From Chelativorans intermedius (GTDB taxonomy: Bacteria; Pseudomonadota; Alphaproteobacteria; Rhizobiales; Rhizobiaceae): DNA of 64,000 nt. Numbering within the stretch: the stretch's first letter is position 1; each line of letters begins with the position of its first letter. The position numbers and the translations under genes are program-made. This document shows positions 57,582-64,000 of the stretch, one piece after another. The stretch is from the NCBI RefSeq assembly GCF_025398255.1, contig NZ_JAODNW010000014.1:95575-159574 (forward strand), read 5' to 3'. The notes under the pieces were generated by a model. The model saw nothing but the letters and a program-made list of their open reading frames with translations. It was not told the DNA's origin and ran no database searches.

Positions 57582-59102
57582 GTGGAACGAACGCAGGAAC
57601 CGCTGCTCAGCGTCGTCAGCCTTACCAAGAGCTTCCCGGGCGCGCTGGCGTTGGACGGTGTCGATTTCAGCCTGCGGGCAGGAGAGGTGCACGCGCTTCT
57701 GGGCGAGAACGGTGCGGGAAAATCCACCCTCATCAAGTGCCTGACGGGAGCCTATCGCCGCGACAGCGGCGAGGTCATGCTCGATGGCCGCCCGGTCGAC
57801 CCGCGTGACACATTCGAGGCCCAGGCTCTGGGCATCGGCACCGTTTACCAAGAAGTGAACCTGCTGCCCAATCTGACGGTAGCCGAAAACCTCTATCTCG
57901 GGCGCCAGCCAAGGCGCTTCGGGATGGTCGACACGCGCCGCATGAATGCCGAGGCGCGCACATTGCTCGCCCGCTACGGCCTCGACCTTGATGTCACGCG
58001 GGAGCTTTCATCCTACTCCGTAGCCGTTCAGCAGATCATCGCCATTGCCCGGGCGGTCGATCTCTCCGGCAAGATCCTGATTCTGGACGAACCCACCGCC
58101 AGCCTGGACACGCAGGAGGTGCGGATGGTTTTCAACATCGTGCGCACCCTGCGCCAGCGTGGGCTTGGCATCGTTTTCATCACCCATTTCCTCGATCAGG
58201 TTTTCGAGCTTTCCGACCGCATTACCGTGCTGCGAAATGGCCGGCGAGTTGGCACGCGCGTGACTGCGGAGATGGAGCGCCTCGAACTCGTTACAATGAT
58301 GCTGGGCCATGAGCTTTCGCAGGAGACGGGCCACACGCCGCAGCGCCAGCGCGGCGGAACCGTGGCCTACCGCTTTCGGGATTTCGGCCGCGCTGGCGTC
58401 ATCGAGCCGTTCAACCTGGAGGTGCGCCGTGGCGAGGTGGTGGGCGTCGCCGGCCTTCTGGGCTCCGGGCGGACGGAGACGGCTGAAGTGATCTTCGGCG
58501 TGGTCCCCCATGACAGCGGCCAAGCGGAAATGGATGGAGAACCTGTCGACCTGAGTGCTCCGCGCAAGGCGATTGCCTCGGGCCTCGGCTTCTGTCCCGA
58601 AGACCGCAAGACCGACGGCATCATTGGCGACCTGTCGGTGCGCGAAAACATCATCCTCGCGCTTCAGGCGCGGCGTGGCTGGTCGCGGCCGTTGTCCCGG
58701 CAGGAGCAGATCGAAATCGCCGACCGCTTCATAAAGGCGCTCGACATTCGCACCACGGATCGGGAGAAGCCCATCAAGCTGCTTTCCGGCGGCAATCAAC
58801 AGAAGGCGATCCTGGCCCGTTGGCTGGCGACCAGCCCGAAGTTTCTGATCCTCGACGAGCCGACGCGCGGCATCGATGTCGGTGCCCACGCGGAGATCAT
58901 CCGCCTGATCGAAAACCTGTGCGAGCAAGGCATGTCCCTTCTCGTCATCTCCTCGGAGCTGGACGAACTGGTGGCTTATGCGCACCGCGTGATCGTGCTG
59001 CGTGACCGCCGGCACGTGGCCGAGCTCGCGGGCGAGGAGATCAACACGGGCAACATCGTGCGCGCGATTGCCGCCGACCACCACAGGGAGCAGACCCCAT
59101 GA
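57582..59102 (+). CDS. ytfR: Sugar ABC transporter ATP-binding protein, YtfR-like
   Basis: 506 residues with two ABC halves. The first has Walker A GENGAGKSTLI, a signature-like LSSYSVAVQQIIAIARA and Walker B ILILDEPTASLD. The second has the usual altered P-loop GLLGSGRTETAEV, the signature LSGGNQQKAILAR and FLILDEPTRGIDVGAH. This tandem layout is normal for RbsA/YtfR. The GTG start at 57582 begins MERTQEPLLSVVSLTKSFPG. The permease ATG overlaps its stop by 4 bp. Confidence 0.94.
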   Translation: MERTQEPLLSVVSLTKSFPGALALDGVDFSLRAGEVHALLGENGAGKSTLIKCLTGAYRRDSGEVMLDGRPVDPRDTFEAQALGIGTVYQEVNLLPNLTVAENLYLGRQPRRFGMVDTRRMNAEARTLLARYGLDLDVTRELSSYSVAVQQIIAIARAVDLSGKILILDEPTASLDTQEVRMVFNIVRTLRQRGLGIVFITHFLDQVFELSDRITVLRNGRRVGTRVTAEMERLELVTMMLGHELSQETGHTPQRQRGGTVAYRFRDFGRAGVIEPFNLEVRRGEVVGVAGLLGSGRTETAEVIFGVVPHDSGQAEMDGEPVDLSAPRKAIASGLGFCPEDRKTDGIIGDLSVRENIILALQARRGWSRPLSRQEQIEIADRFIKALDIRTTDREKPIKLLSGGNQQKAILARWLATSPKFLILDEPTRGIDVGAHAEIIRLIENLCEQGMSLLVISSELDELVAYAHRVIVLRDRRHVAELAGEEINTGNIVRAIAADHHREQTP

Positions 59103-60136
59103 ACGGCGAACCCGGCGGCGCTTATCGCCGTTTTCTGCCTCAGGTTGTCGCGCTCCTCGTGATCCTGGCGCTGATCACGGTGCTTTTTCCGAACTTCCTG
59201 AATCTCACCTGGCAGAATGGCCGCCTTTATGGAAGCCTGGTCGACATCGTCAATCGGGGAGCGCCGGTGGCCCTCCTGTCGATCGGCATGACGCTGGTCA
59301 TCGCCACAAAAGGCATTGACCTGTCTGTGGGTGCGGTCATGGCCATCTGCGGCGCGGTGGCCGCCTCGACGGTTGCAGGCGGCGGTAGCGCGACATCGGC
59401 AATTTTTCTGGCTCTTGCCGTGGGGGTGGCCTGCGGGGCCTGGAACGGGCTCCTGGTCGCCGTGCTCGGCATCCAGCCGATCGTTGCCACCTTGATCCTC
59501 ATGGTTGCCGGCCGCGGCATTGCCCAGACCATCACCGAGGGCATCATTGTAACCTTCAACAATGAAGGGCTGGCCTTCTTCGGCAGCGGCGCGCTGCTCG
59601 GCCTGCCCATGCCGTTCATCCTGTGGGTTGCCACGGGGGTTGTGGCCGCATTCATCGTACGCAGAACAGCGCTCGGCATGCTCATCGAAGCCATTGGGGC
59701 CAATCGCCGCGCCAGCACGCTGAGCGGCATCAACAGCCGCGTCCTGCTGGTGATGGTCTACATGGCGTCCGGCCTCTGCGCGGCTATCGCCGGCATCATC
59801 GTGACGGCCGACATCCGCGGCGCCGATGCCAACAATGCCGGCCTGTGGCTGGAACTGGACGCCATCCTCGCCGTCGTGCTCGGCGGCACCTCGCTGCTTG
59901 GCGGGCGATTCACCGTTCTGGGTTCGCTGATCGGCGCCATGATCATCCAGTCCATCAACACGGGCATCCTACTGTCGGGCTTCCCGCCCGAATTCAACCT
60001 CATCATCAAGGCCGTCATCATCATGCTGATCCTCGTCATCCAGTCGCCGGCGCTGCGCATGGCAGCCGTCTTCTGGAGCAGCAGGCAGCCGATGCGGGAG
60101 ACGACGGCGGAGAGCAAGGAAAGGTCGGTGCCATGA
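59099..60136 (+). CDS. ytfT: Sugar ABC transporter permease, YtfT-like
   Basis: 345 residues, BPD_transp_2 family: VALLVILALITVLFPNFLN, GAPVALLSIGMTLVIATKGIDLSVGAVMAICGAV and the conserved loop RTALGMLIEAIGANRRASTLSGINSRVLLVMVYMASGLCAAIAGII with LDAILAVVLGGTSLLGG. It forms half of the inner-membrane channel with the following permease. Both junctions are ATGA overlaps. Confidence 0.93.
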   Translation: MNGEPGGAYRRFLPQVVALLVILALITVLFPNFLNLTWQNGRLYGSLVDIVNRGAPVALLSIGMTLVIATKGIDLSVGAVMAICGAVAASTVAGGGSATSAIFLALAVGVACGAWNGLLVAVLGIQPIVATLILMVAGRGIAQTITEGIIVTFNNEGLAFFGSGALLGLPMPFILWVATGVVAAFIVRRTALGMLIEAIGANRRASTLSGINSRVLLVMVYMASGLCAAIAGIIVTADIRGADANNAGLWLELDAILAVVLGGTSLLGGRFTVLGSLIGAMIIQSINTGILLSGFPPEFNLIIKAVIIMLILVIQSPALRMAAVFWSSRQPMRETTAESKERSVP

Positions 60137-61119
60137 AGTCCCGCCATCTGCCGCTCATGGCGACCATTCTCATCTTCATCCTCGCCTATGTGCTCTGCTA
60201 CATGCAGTTTCCGGCAATGCTGTCCACGCGGGTGATCGGCAATCTTTTGACCGACAACGCCTTTCTCGGCATCACCGCTGTCGGGATGACCTTCGTGATC
60301 CTGTCGGGCGGGATCGACCTTTCCGTCGGTTCGGTGATCGCCTTTACCAGTATCTTCGTCGCCGTGCTGCTCGCCGGCACGGGGCTGCATCCGCTTGCGG
60401 TCTTCGCCCTGGCACTTGCGATTACCACGCTTTTCGGCGCCGCAATGGGAGCCGTTATCCACTATCTGGAGATGCCGCCCTTCATCGTGACGCTTGCCGG
60501 CATGTTTCTCGCGCGCGGGATGGCATTCGTCCTGTCGATCGATTCCATACCGGTGGTGCATCCGTTCTACGACACGCTTCAGTCTCTGTATTGGCGCATG
60601 CCCGGTGGCGGGCGGCTGACGCTGATTGGCGGCCTGATGTTGCTGGTCTTCATCCTGGGCGTCCTCGCCGCTCACCGCACCCGCTTCGGCGCCAATGTGT
60701 ATGCGTTGGGGGGCGGTGCGGCCACGGCACGGCTCATGGGGGTCGCACTGGGCAGAACGACCATCGGCATCTACGCGCTTTCCGGGTTCCTTGCAGGCCT
60801 CTCGGGCATCGTGTTCTCCCTTTACACAACAGCCGGCTATTCGCTCTCCGCGGTCGGTGTGGAGCTTGATGCAATTGCCGCCGTGGTCATCGGTGGCACG
60901 CTTCTGACCGGTGGCAGCGGATTTGTCGCGGGTACCTTCATTGGCGTTTTGATCATGGGTCTGATACAGACCTACATCATCTTCGACGGTACTCTGTCGA
61001 GCTGGTGGACCAAGATCGTGATCGGTGTGCTCCTGTTCGTCTTCATACTTTTGCAGAAGGGTATTCTCTGGCTTTCCCACAAGAGGGCGACGACACTCGA
61101 ACATGCACATGGAAGCTGA
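60133..61119 (+). CDS. yjfF: Sugar ABC transporter permease, YjfF-like
   Basis: 328 residues from ATG 60133 overlapping the ytfT stop by 4 bp. It shares the family pattern: DNAFLGITAVGMTFVILSGGIDLSVGSVIAFTSI, MPPFIVTLAGMFLARGMAFVLS and RFGANVYALGGGAATARLMGVALGRTTIGIYALSGFLAGLSGIV. Two different permeases in one operon are typical of ytfQRT-yjfF, which supports the galactofuranose assignment. Its TGA overlaps the ATG of the regulator. Confidence 0.93.
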   Translation: MKSRHLPLMATILIFILAYVLCYMQFPAMLSTRVIGNLLTDNAFLGITAVGMTFVILSGGIDLSVGSVIAFTSIFVAVLLAGTGLHPLAVFALALAITTLFGAAMGAVIHYLEMPPFIVTLAGMFLARGMAFVLSIDSIPVVHPFYDTLQSLYWRMPGGGRLTLIGGLMLLVFILGVLAAHRTRFGANVYALGGGAATARLMGVALGRTTIGIYALSGFLAGLSGIVFSLYTTAGYSLSAVGVELDAIAAVVIGGTLLTGGSGFVAGTFIGVLIMGLIQTYIIFDGTLSSWWTKIVIGVLLFVFILLQKGILWLSHKRATTLEHAHGS

Positions 61120-61856
61120 TGGGATTGCTTGAGACGGCCATATCCGGTTCTGCCCGCCGCACCAGCCATTCGCATGTGGTCAACGAGCTGGGCAAGGCGA
61201 TCATCGGTGGGGTCTATCCCGTGGGCAGCATATTGCCCGGCGACAACGATCTGGCAGCGCGCTTTCAGGTCTCGCGGACCGTTCTACGCGAGGCGATGAA
61301 GACTCTCTCAGCCAAGGGGCTCGTCATGCCGCGGGCGCGCATTGGCACGCGTGTGACAGAGCGCAAGCAGTGGAACCTCTTCGATGCGGACGTGCTCGCC
61401 TGGCATCTGGAGCAGGGGGTGGACCGCACCTTTCTCGTGCACTTGAGCGAGATGCGCCTGTCCTTCGAGCCCTATGCGGCGGGCCTTGCCGCCAGTCGGG
61501 CCGACACCGAGACCGCACGCCATCTCCAGCGTCTAGCCGGGGAGATGACCGCCGCCCCCTCGCACGAAGACCTGATCCTGGCCGATTTGCGCTTTCATCT
61601 CGCGGTGCTGCAAGCCTCGGAAAATCCCTTCATGTATGGCGTCGGCACGCTCATCGAAGCGGCTCTGGTCGCAGCCTTCGGCCTGAGCTCTCCCCATGCC
61701 CCCTCGCGCGAGGCGCGCAGCATCGGCGCCTCGCACGAGGACATCGCCGAGGCCATCGCGCGTGGCGATGCCGAAGGCGCCTCCGAAGCCATGCGGAAGG
61801 TTATCGTCACTGGCCGCGACCATGCGCTGGAGCGGTTGCAGGGCGCGCAGCGGTAG
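61119..61856 (+). CDS. GntR-family (FadR subfamily) transcriptional regulator
   Basis: 245 residues; the ATG overlaps the yjfF stop (TGATG). The winged helix covers about 15-85 (NELGKAIIGGVYPVGSILPGDNDLAARFQVSRTVLREAMKTLSAKGLVMPRARIGTRV). The C-terminal FCD domain has the helical ligand pocket with metal-binding pattern (HLSEMRLSFEPYAAGLAA, ILADLRFHLAVLQASENPF, SIGASHEDIAEAIARGDAEGA). It probably controls the transporter operon in response to the imported sugar or a product of it (inference). Confidence 0.92.
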   Translation: MGLLETAISGSARRTSHSHVVNELGKAIIGGVYPVGSILPGDNDLAARFQVSRTVLREAMKTLSAKGLVMPRARIGTRVTERKQWNLFDADVLAWHLEQGVDRTFLVHLSEMRLSFEPYAAGLAASRADTETARHLQRLAGEMTAAPSHEDLILADLRFHLAVLQASENPFMYGVGTLIEAALVAAFGLSSPHAPSREARSIGASHEDIAEAIARGDAEGASEAMRKVIVTGRDHALERLQGAQR

Positions 61857-61869
61857 TCCGCCCGCCGCC

Positions 61870-62802
61870 TCACCCCATGGCGCTCAGCATCAGGTCCAGA
61901 TTCTGCACCGCCGCGCCCGAGGCGCCCTTGCCGAGATTGTCGTAGACCGCCAGCAGCAGGGCCTGGGCGCGCGCGTCGTTGGCGAACACATGCAGGCGCA
62001 TGGTGTTGGTGCCGTTGAAGCGCTCCGGCTCGATGTCGCCCGAGCGTTCGATGGCGGCAAAGGGGGCCACCTCCACCACGCTTTCGGCAAGCCCGGCATA
62101 ATGATCGGCGATTGCCGCGTGGAGCTCCTCGCCCTTCGGCACGCGGTCGAGCTCTCCGAGCTGCAGCGGCACCGCGGTGATCATGCCCTGCGCGAAATTG
62201 CCGACCGCCGGCTGCATCAGCGGGTCGCGCGCCAGCTTCGCATAGGTGCGCAGCTCCGGCAGGTGCTTGTGGTTGAGGCTGAGCCCGTAGGGCAGGAACT
62301 CCGGCGCCGCCTCGCCCCTGGCTTCGTAATCCTCGATCATCGCGCGCCCGCCGCCCGAATAGCCGGAGATGCCGTTGACGGTGACGGGAAAGTCCGCCGG
62401 CAGCAGACCGGCGGTCACAAGCGGGCGCAGAAGGGCGATCGGCCCCTGCGGCCAGCACCCCGGATTGGCCACGCGCCTGGCTCCGGCAATCGCCGCCGCC
62501 TGGCCGCCGTCCATCTCCGGGAAGCCATAGATCCAGCCCTCGGCCACCCGATGGGCGGTGGAGGCGTCGATGACGCGCGTCGTCCCGTTCTCGATCAGGG
62601 AGACGCTTTCGCGCGCCGCATCATCCGGCAGGCAGAGAATGGCGATGTCGGCCCTGTTGAGACATTCGGCGCGGGCGGCCTTGTCCTTGCGCCGCTCCAC
62701 CGGAACCGAGATCACTTCGATGTCCCGCCGCTCCGCCAGCCGCGCGCGGATCTGCAGGCCCGTGGTGCCGTGCTCTCCGTCGATGAAGATTTTTGCCGTC
62801 AT
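61870..62802 (-). CDS. argC: N-acetyl-gamma-glutamyl-phosphate reductase (type 2)
   Basis: 310 residues, the shorter AGPR type 2 length. It reduces N-acetylglutamyl phosphate in arginine synthesis. The NADP-binding start MTAKIFIDGEHGTTGLQIRARLAER and the catalytic cysteine in RRVANPGCWPQGPIALLRPL are clear, and the His region LNHKHLPELRTYAKL follows. It lies 90 bp downstream of speB on the same strand. Confidence 0.95.
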   Translation of the reverse strand: MTAKIFIDGEHGTTGLQIRARLAERRDIEVISVPVERRKDKAARAECLNRADIAILCLPDDAARESVSLIENGTTRVIDASTAHRVAEGWIYGFPEMDGGQAAAIAGARRVANPGCWPQGPIALLRPLVTAGLLPADFPVTVNGISGYSGGGRAMIEDYEARGEAAPEFLPYGLSLNHKHLPELRTYAKLARDPLMQPAVGNFAQGMITAVPLQLGELDRVPKGEELHAAIADHYAGLAESVVEVAPFAAIERSGDIEPERFNGTNTMRLHVFANDARAQALLLAVYDNLGKGASGAAVQNLDLMLSAMG

Positions 62803-62892
62803 GTCGTCTTGCCCGAAAAAGAGTCCGATTTCAGATGCTTGAAGCGCCGTTCGGAATCAATCCGTAAAGCGCCTGAATCGTTGCGTGAAGCG

Positions 62893-63843
62893 TTATCGTG
62901 GCTTCTTCTCCGCCAGAAGGCCCAGATAGTGCATGGCCACCGTCGCCCCGGCAATGGCCGTGATGTCGGCGTGATCGTAGGGCGGAGACACCTCCACGAT
63001 GTCGGCGCCGACGATATTCAGGGCGCCGATCTGCCGCAGGACGGACAGCATCCTGGCCGAGGAGGGGCCGCCGGCCACCGGCGTGCCGGTGCCGGGCGCA
63101 AAGGCGGGATCCAGGCAATCGATGTCGAAGGTGATGTAGGCCGGGGCGTCGCCGACATGCGCGGTGATGAGGTCGGCGATCTCCCTCGCCCGCATCTCCT
63201 CCAGCTCGAAGCCGTGCAGGATGCGGATGCCGCAATCCTCCGGCGCATGCGTGCGGATGCCGACCTGGATGGAACGGGCAGGGTCGATCACCCCTTCACG
63301 CACGGCGCGGCCGACGAAGGAGCCGTGATCGACGCGCCGCCCGTCGTCGGGCCAGGTGTCCTGATGCGCGTCGAACTGGACCAGCGCCAGGGGCGCCGCA
63401 TAGCGCGCCGCATGGGCCTTCAGAAGCGGCCAGGTGACGGAATGGTCGCCCCCCAGCGAGACGAGGAAGGCGCCTGAACGCAGGATCCCGCCGGCCTCGC
63501 GTTCGATTGCCGCCGGCGCCTTCTGCGGGTGGCCGTAGTCGATGAGGCAATCGCCGTAGTCGACGACGGCAAGCGTCTCGAACAGGTCAGCCGCGAAGGG
63601 ATATTGCGGGTCGTTGTCGAAGATGGCCGAGGCGCGGCGGATCGCCTGTGGGCCGAAGCGCGCGCCCGGGCGATTGGAGACCGCCGAGTCGAAGGGAATG
63701 CCCCATACCACCGCATCCGCGCCGCGCACATTCTTGGTGAACCTGCGGCGCATGAAGGACAGCGCCCCGGCATAGGTGGGGTCGCCGGCGGCGCCGGAAA
63801 GCTTTCGGGCTGTAAAGGCGTGGTCGATGGATCTGGACGGCAT
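62893..63843 (-). CDS. speB: Agmatinase / ureohydrolase
   Basis: 316 residues from ATG 63843 (GGAGACC upstream). Manganese ligands of the arginase fold are all present: SLGGDHSVTWPLL, FDAHQDTWPDDG and FDIDCLDPAFAPGTGTPVAGG. The family removes urea from agmatine to give putrescine, but other guanidino substrates are possible. The pair with argC on the same strand is conserved in rhizobia. Confidence 0.92.
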   Translation of the reverse strand: MPSRSIDHAFTARKLSGAAGDPTYAGALSFMRRRFTKNVRGADAVVWGIPFDSAVSNRPGARFGPQAIRRASAIFDNDPQYPFAADLFETLAVVDYGDCLIDYGHPQKAPAAIEREAGGILRSGAFLVSLGGDHSVTWPLLKAHAARYAAPLALVQFDAHQDTWPDDGRRVDHGSFVGRAVREGVIDPARSIQVGIRTHAPEDCGIRILHGFELEEMRAREIADLITAHVGDAPAYITFDIDCLDPAFAPGTGTPVAGGPSSARMLSVLRQIGALNIVGADIVEVSPPYDHADITAIAGATVAMHYLGLLAEKKPR

Positions 63844-63899
63844 CTCGGTCTCCGGCACGGGCGGCCAAGCAGTAGGACAGCCACCGCCCGCGGGCAAAC

Positions 63900-63923
63900 A
63901 AAAAGCGGGCCGACGGGCCCGCT
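63900..63923 (-). terminator. Rho-independent terminator for a minus-strand gene beyond the right edge
   Basis: AGCGGGCC (63904-63911), loop GACG, GGCCCGCT (63916-63923). On the minus strand the stem is followed by TTTTTGTTTG. It lies upstream of speB, so it would end a transcript entering from the right. Confidence 0.75.
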
Positions 63924-63935
63924 CAGACCGCTGAC

Positions 63936-63968
63936 AAACCCCGTCATTTTCGGCGGGGTTTTGTTTTA
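63936..63968 (+). terminator. Second hairpin at the right edge
   Basis: AAACCCCG (63936-63943) pairs with CGGGGTTT (63954-63961) across a 10-nt loop, followed by TGTTTTATG on the plus strand. No plus-strand gene ends nearby, so it may act as the first half of a double terminator for the minus-strand gene to the right. Confidence 0.55.
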
Positions 63969-64000
63969 TGGGTTTGTTGGGGTTTGGGATTTCGTTGTCA

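Noticed and set aside
62815..62892. Short palindromic-looking stretch between argC and speB as a third repeat copy
   Set aside because: It does not contain either hairpin of the 17.7/22.5 kb repeat and shows no strong stem of its own.

Overview
The window is about 64 kb of GC-rich chromosome (visibly about two-thirds G+C in the coding core) from an alphaproteobacterium of the order Hyphomicrobiales (Rhizobiales), most like the Phyllobacteriaceae (Mesorhizobium, Nitratireductor and Chelativorans relatives). The assignment rests on gene content and order: the aapJQMP general amino-acid transporter, ppk-ppx-rnd-aspS, parC-bpt-hemB, the ldtR regulator with its L,D-transpeptidase, glyA-nrdR-ribD-ribE-ribH-nusB, the H+-pumping pyrophosphatase hppA, the bamE / cytochrome bc1 chaperone / DUF177 / plsX-fabH-ihfA-merR block, and small DUF2842 and DUF6163 proteins. 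The genus is inference.

Layout. (1) 1-3.1 kb is the only clearly accessory segment. It holds a broken 5' half of a tRNA-Arg, an intact tRNA-Arg(UCU), then AT-richer DNA with a translationally coupled two-gene cassette (a winged-helix/PLD-like protein and its unknown partner) whose last stop codon touches the tRNA 3' end. An orphan 93-residue gene and two overlapping small genes that look like phage remnants follow. (2) 3.1-9.2 kb holds a cystathionine beta-lyase gene and the divergent aapJQMP operon. (3) 9.2-28 kb carries housekeeping genes: an FAD monooxygenase and zinc-finger protein pair, polyphosphate metabolism, RNase D, aspS, a periplasmic protein, an esterase, parC, a DMT transporter, the N-end-rule leucyltransferase, an SLC13 permease, an RDD protein and hemB. 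Two inverted copies of a roughly 100-bp two-hairpin repeat lie just after aspS and parC. (4) 28-37.8 kb holds an enoyl-CoA hydratase-like gene, ldtR and the L,D-transpeptidase, then the glyA-nrdR-riboflavin-nusB cluster. (5) 37.9-45.1 kb holds hppA, bamE, the bc1 chaperone, DUF177, plsX, fabH, ihfA and a MerR regulator. (6) 45.1-54.8 kb is surface-polysaccharide DNA: a Stf0-type sulfotransferase, a tiny lipoprotein, an EF-hand protein, tRNA-Pro(GGG), a Wzy/ligase, an initiating sugar-phosphate transferase, a GT4 glycosyltransferase, an export lipoprotein, a Wzz/GumC-like protein and a FemAB/CelD-type acyltransferase. (7) 54.9-61.9 kb holds a DUF2842 gene, ctaA and a YtfQRT-YjfF-type sugar ABC operon ending in its own GntR regulator. 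(8) 61.9-64 kb holds argC, speB and back-to-back terminators.

How the parts work together. The aap genes import amino acids and the ytf-like genes import a (probably furanose) sugar; both operons carry a strong hairpin between the binding-protein gene and the next gene. The polysaccharide genes contain most functions of a Wzx/Wzy-type pathway (initiation, elongation, polymerisation, chain length, export), but no flippase is visible in the window. The Wzz-like protein keeps a kinase-like domain whose P-loop is degenerate. The most novel-looking material is the tRNA-linked two-gene cassette at 252-1615; its function cannot be fixed from sequence alone, and a defence role is only an inference.
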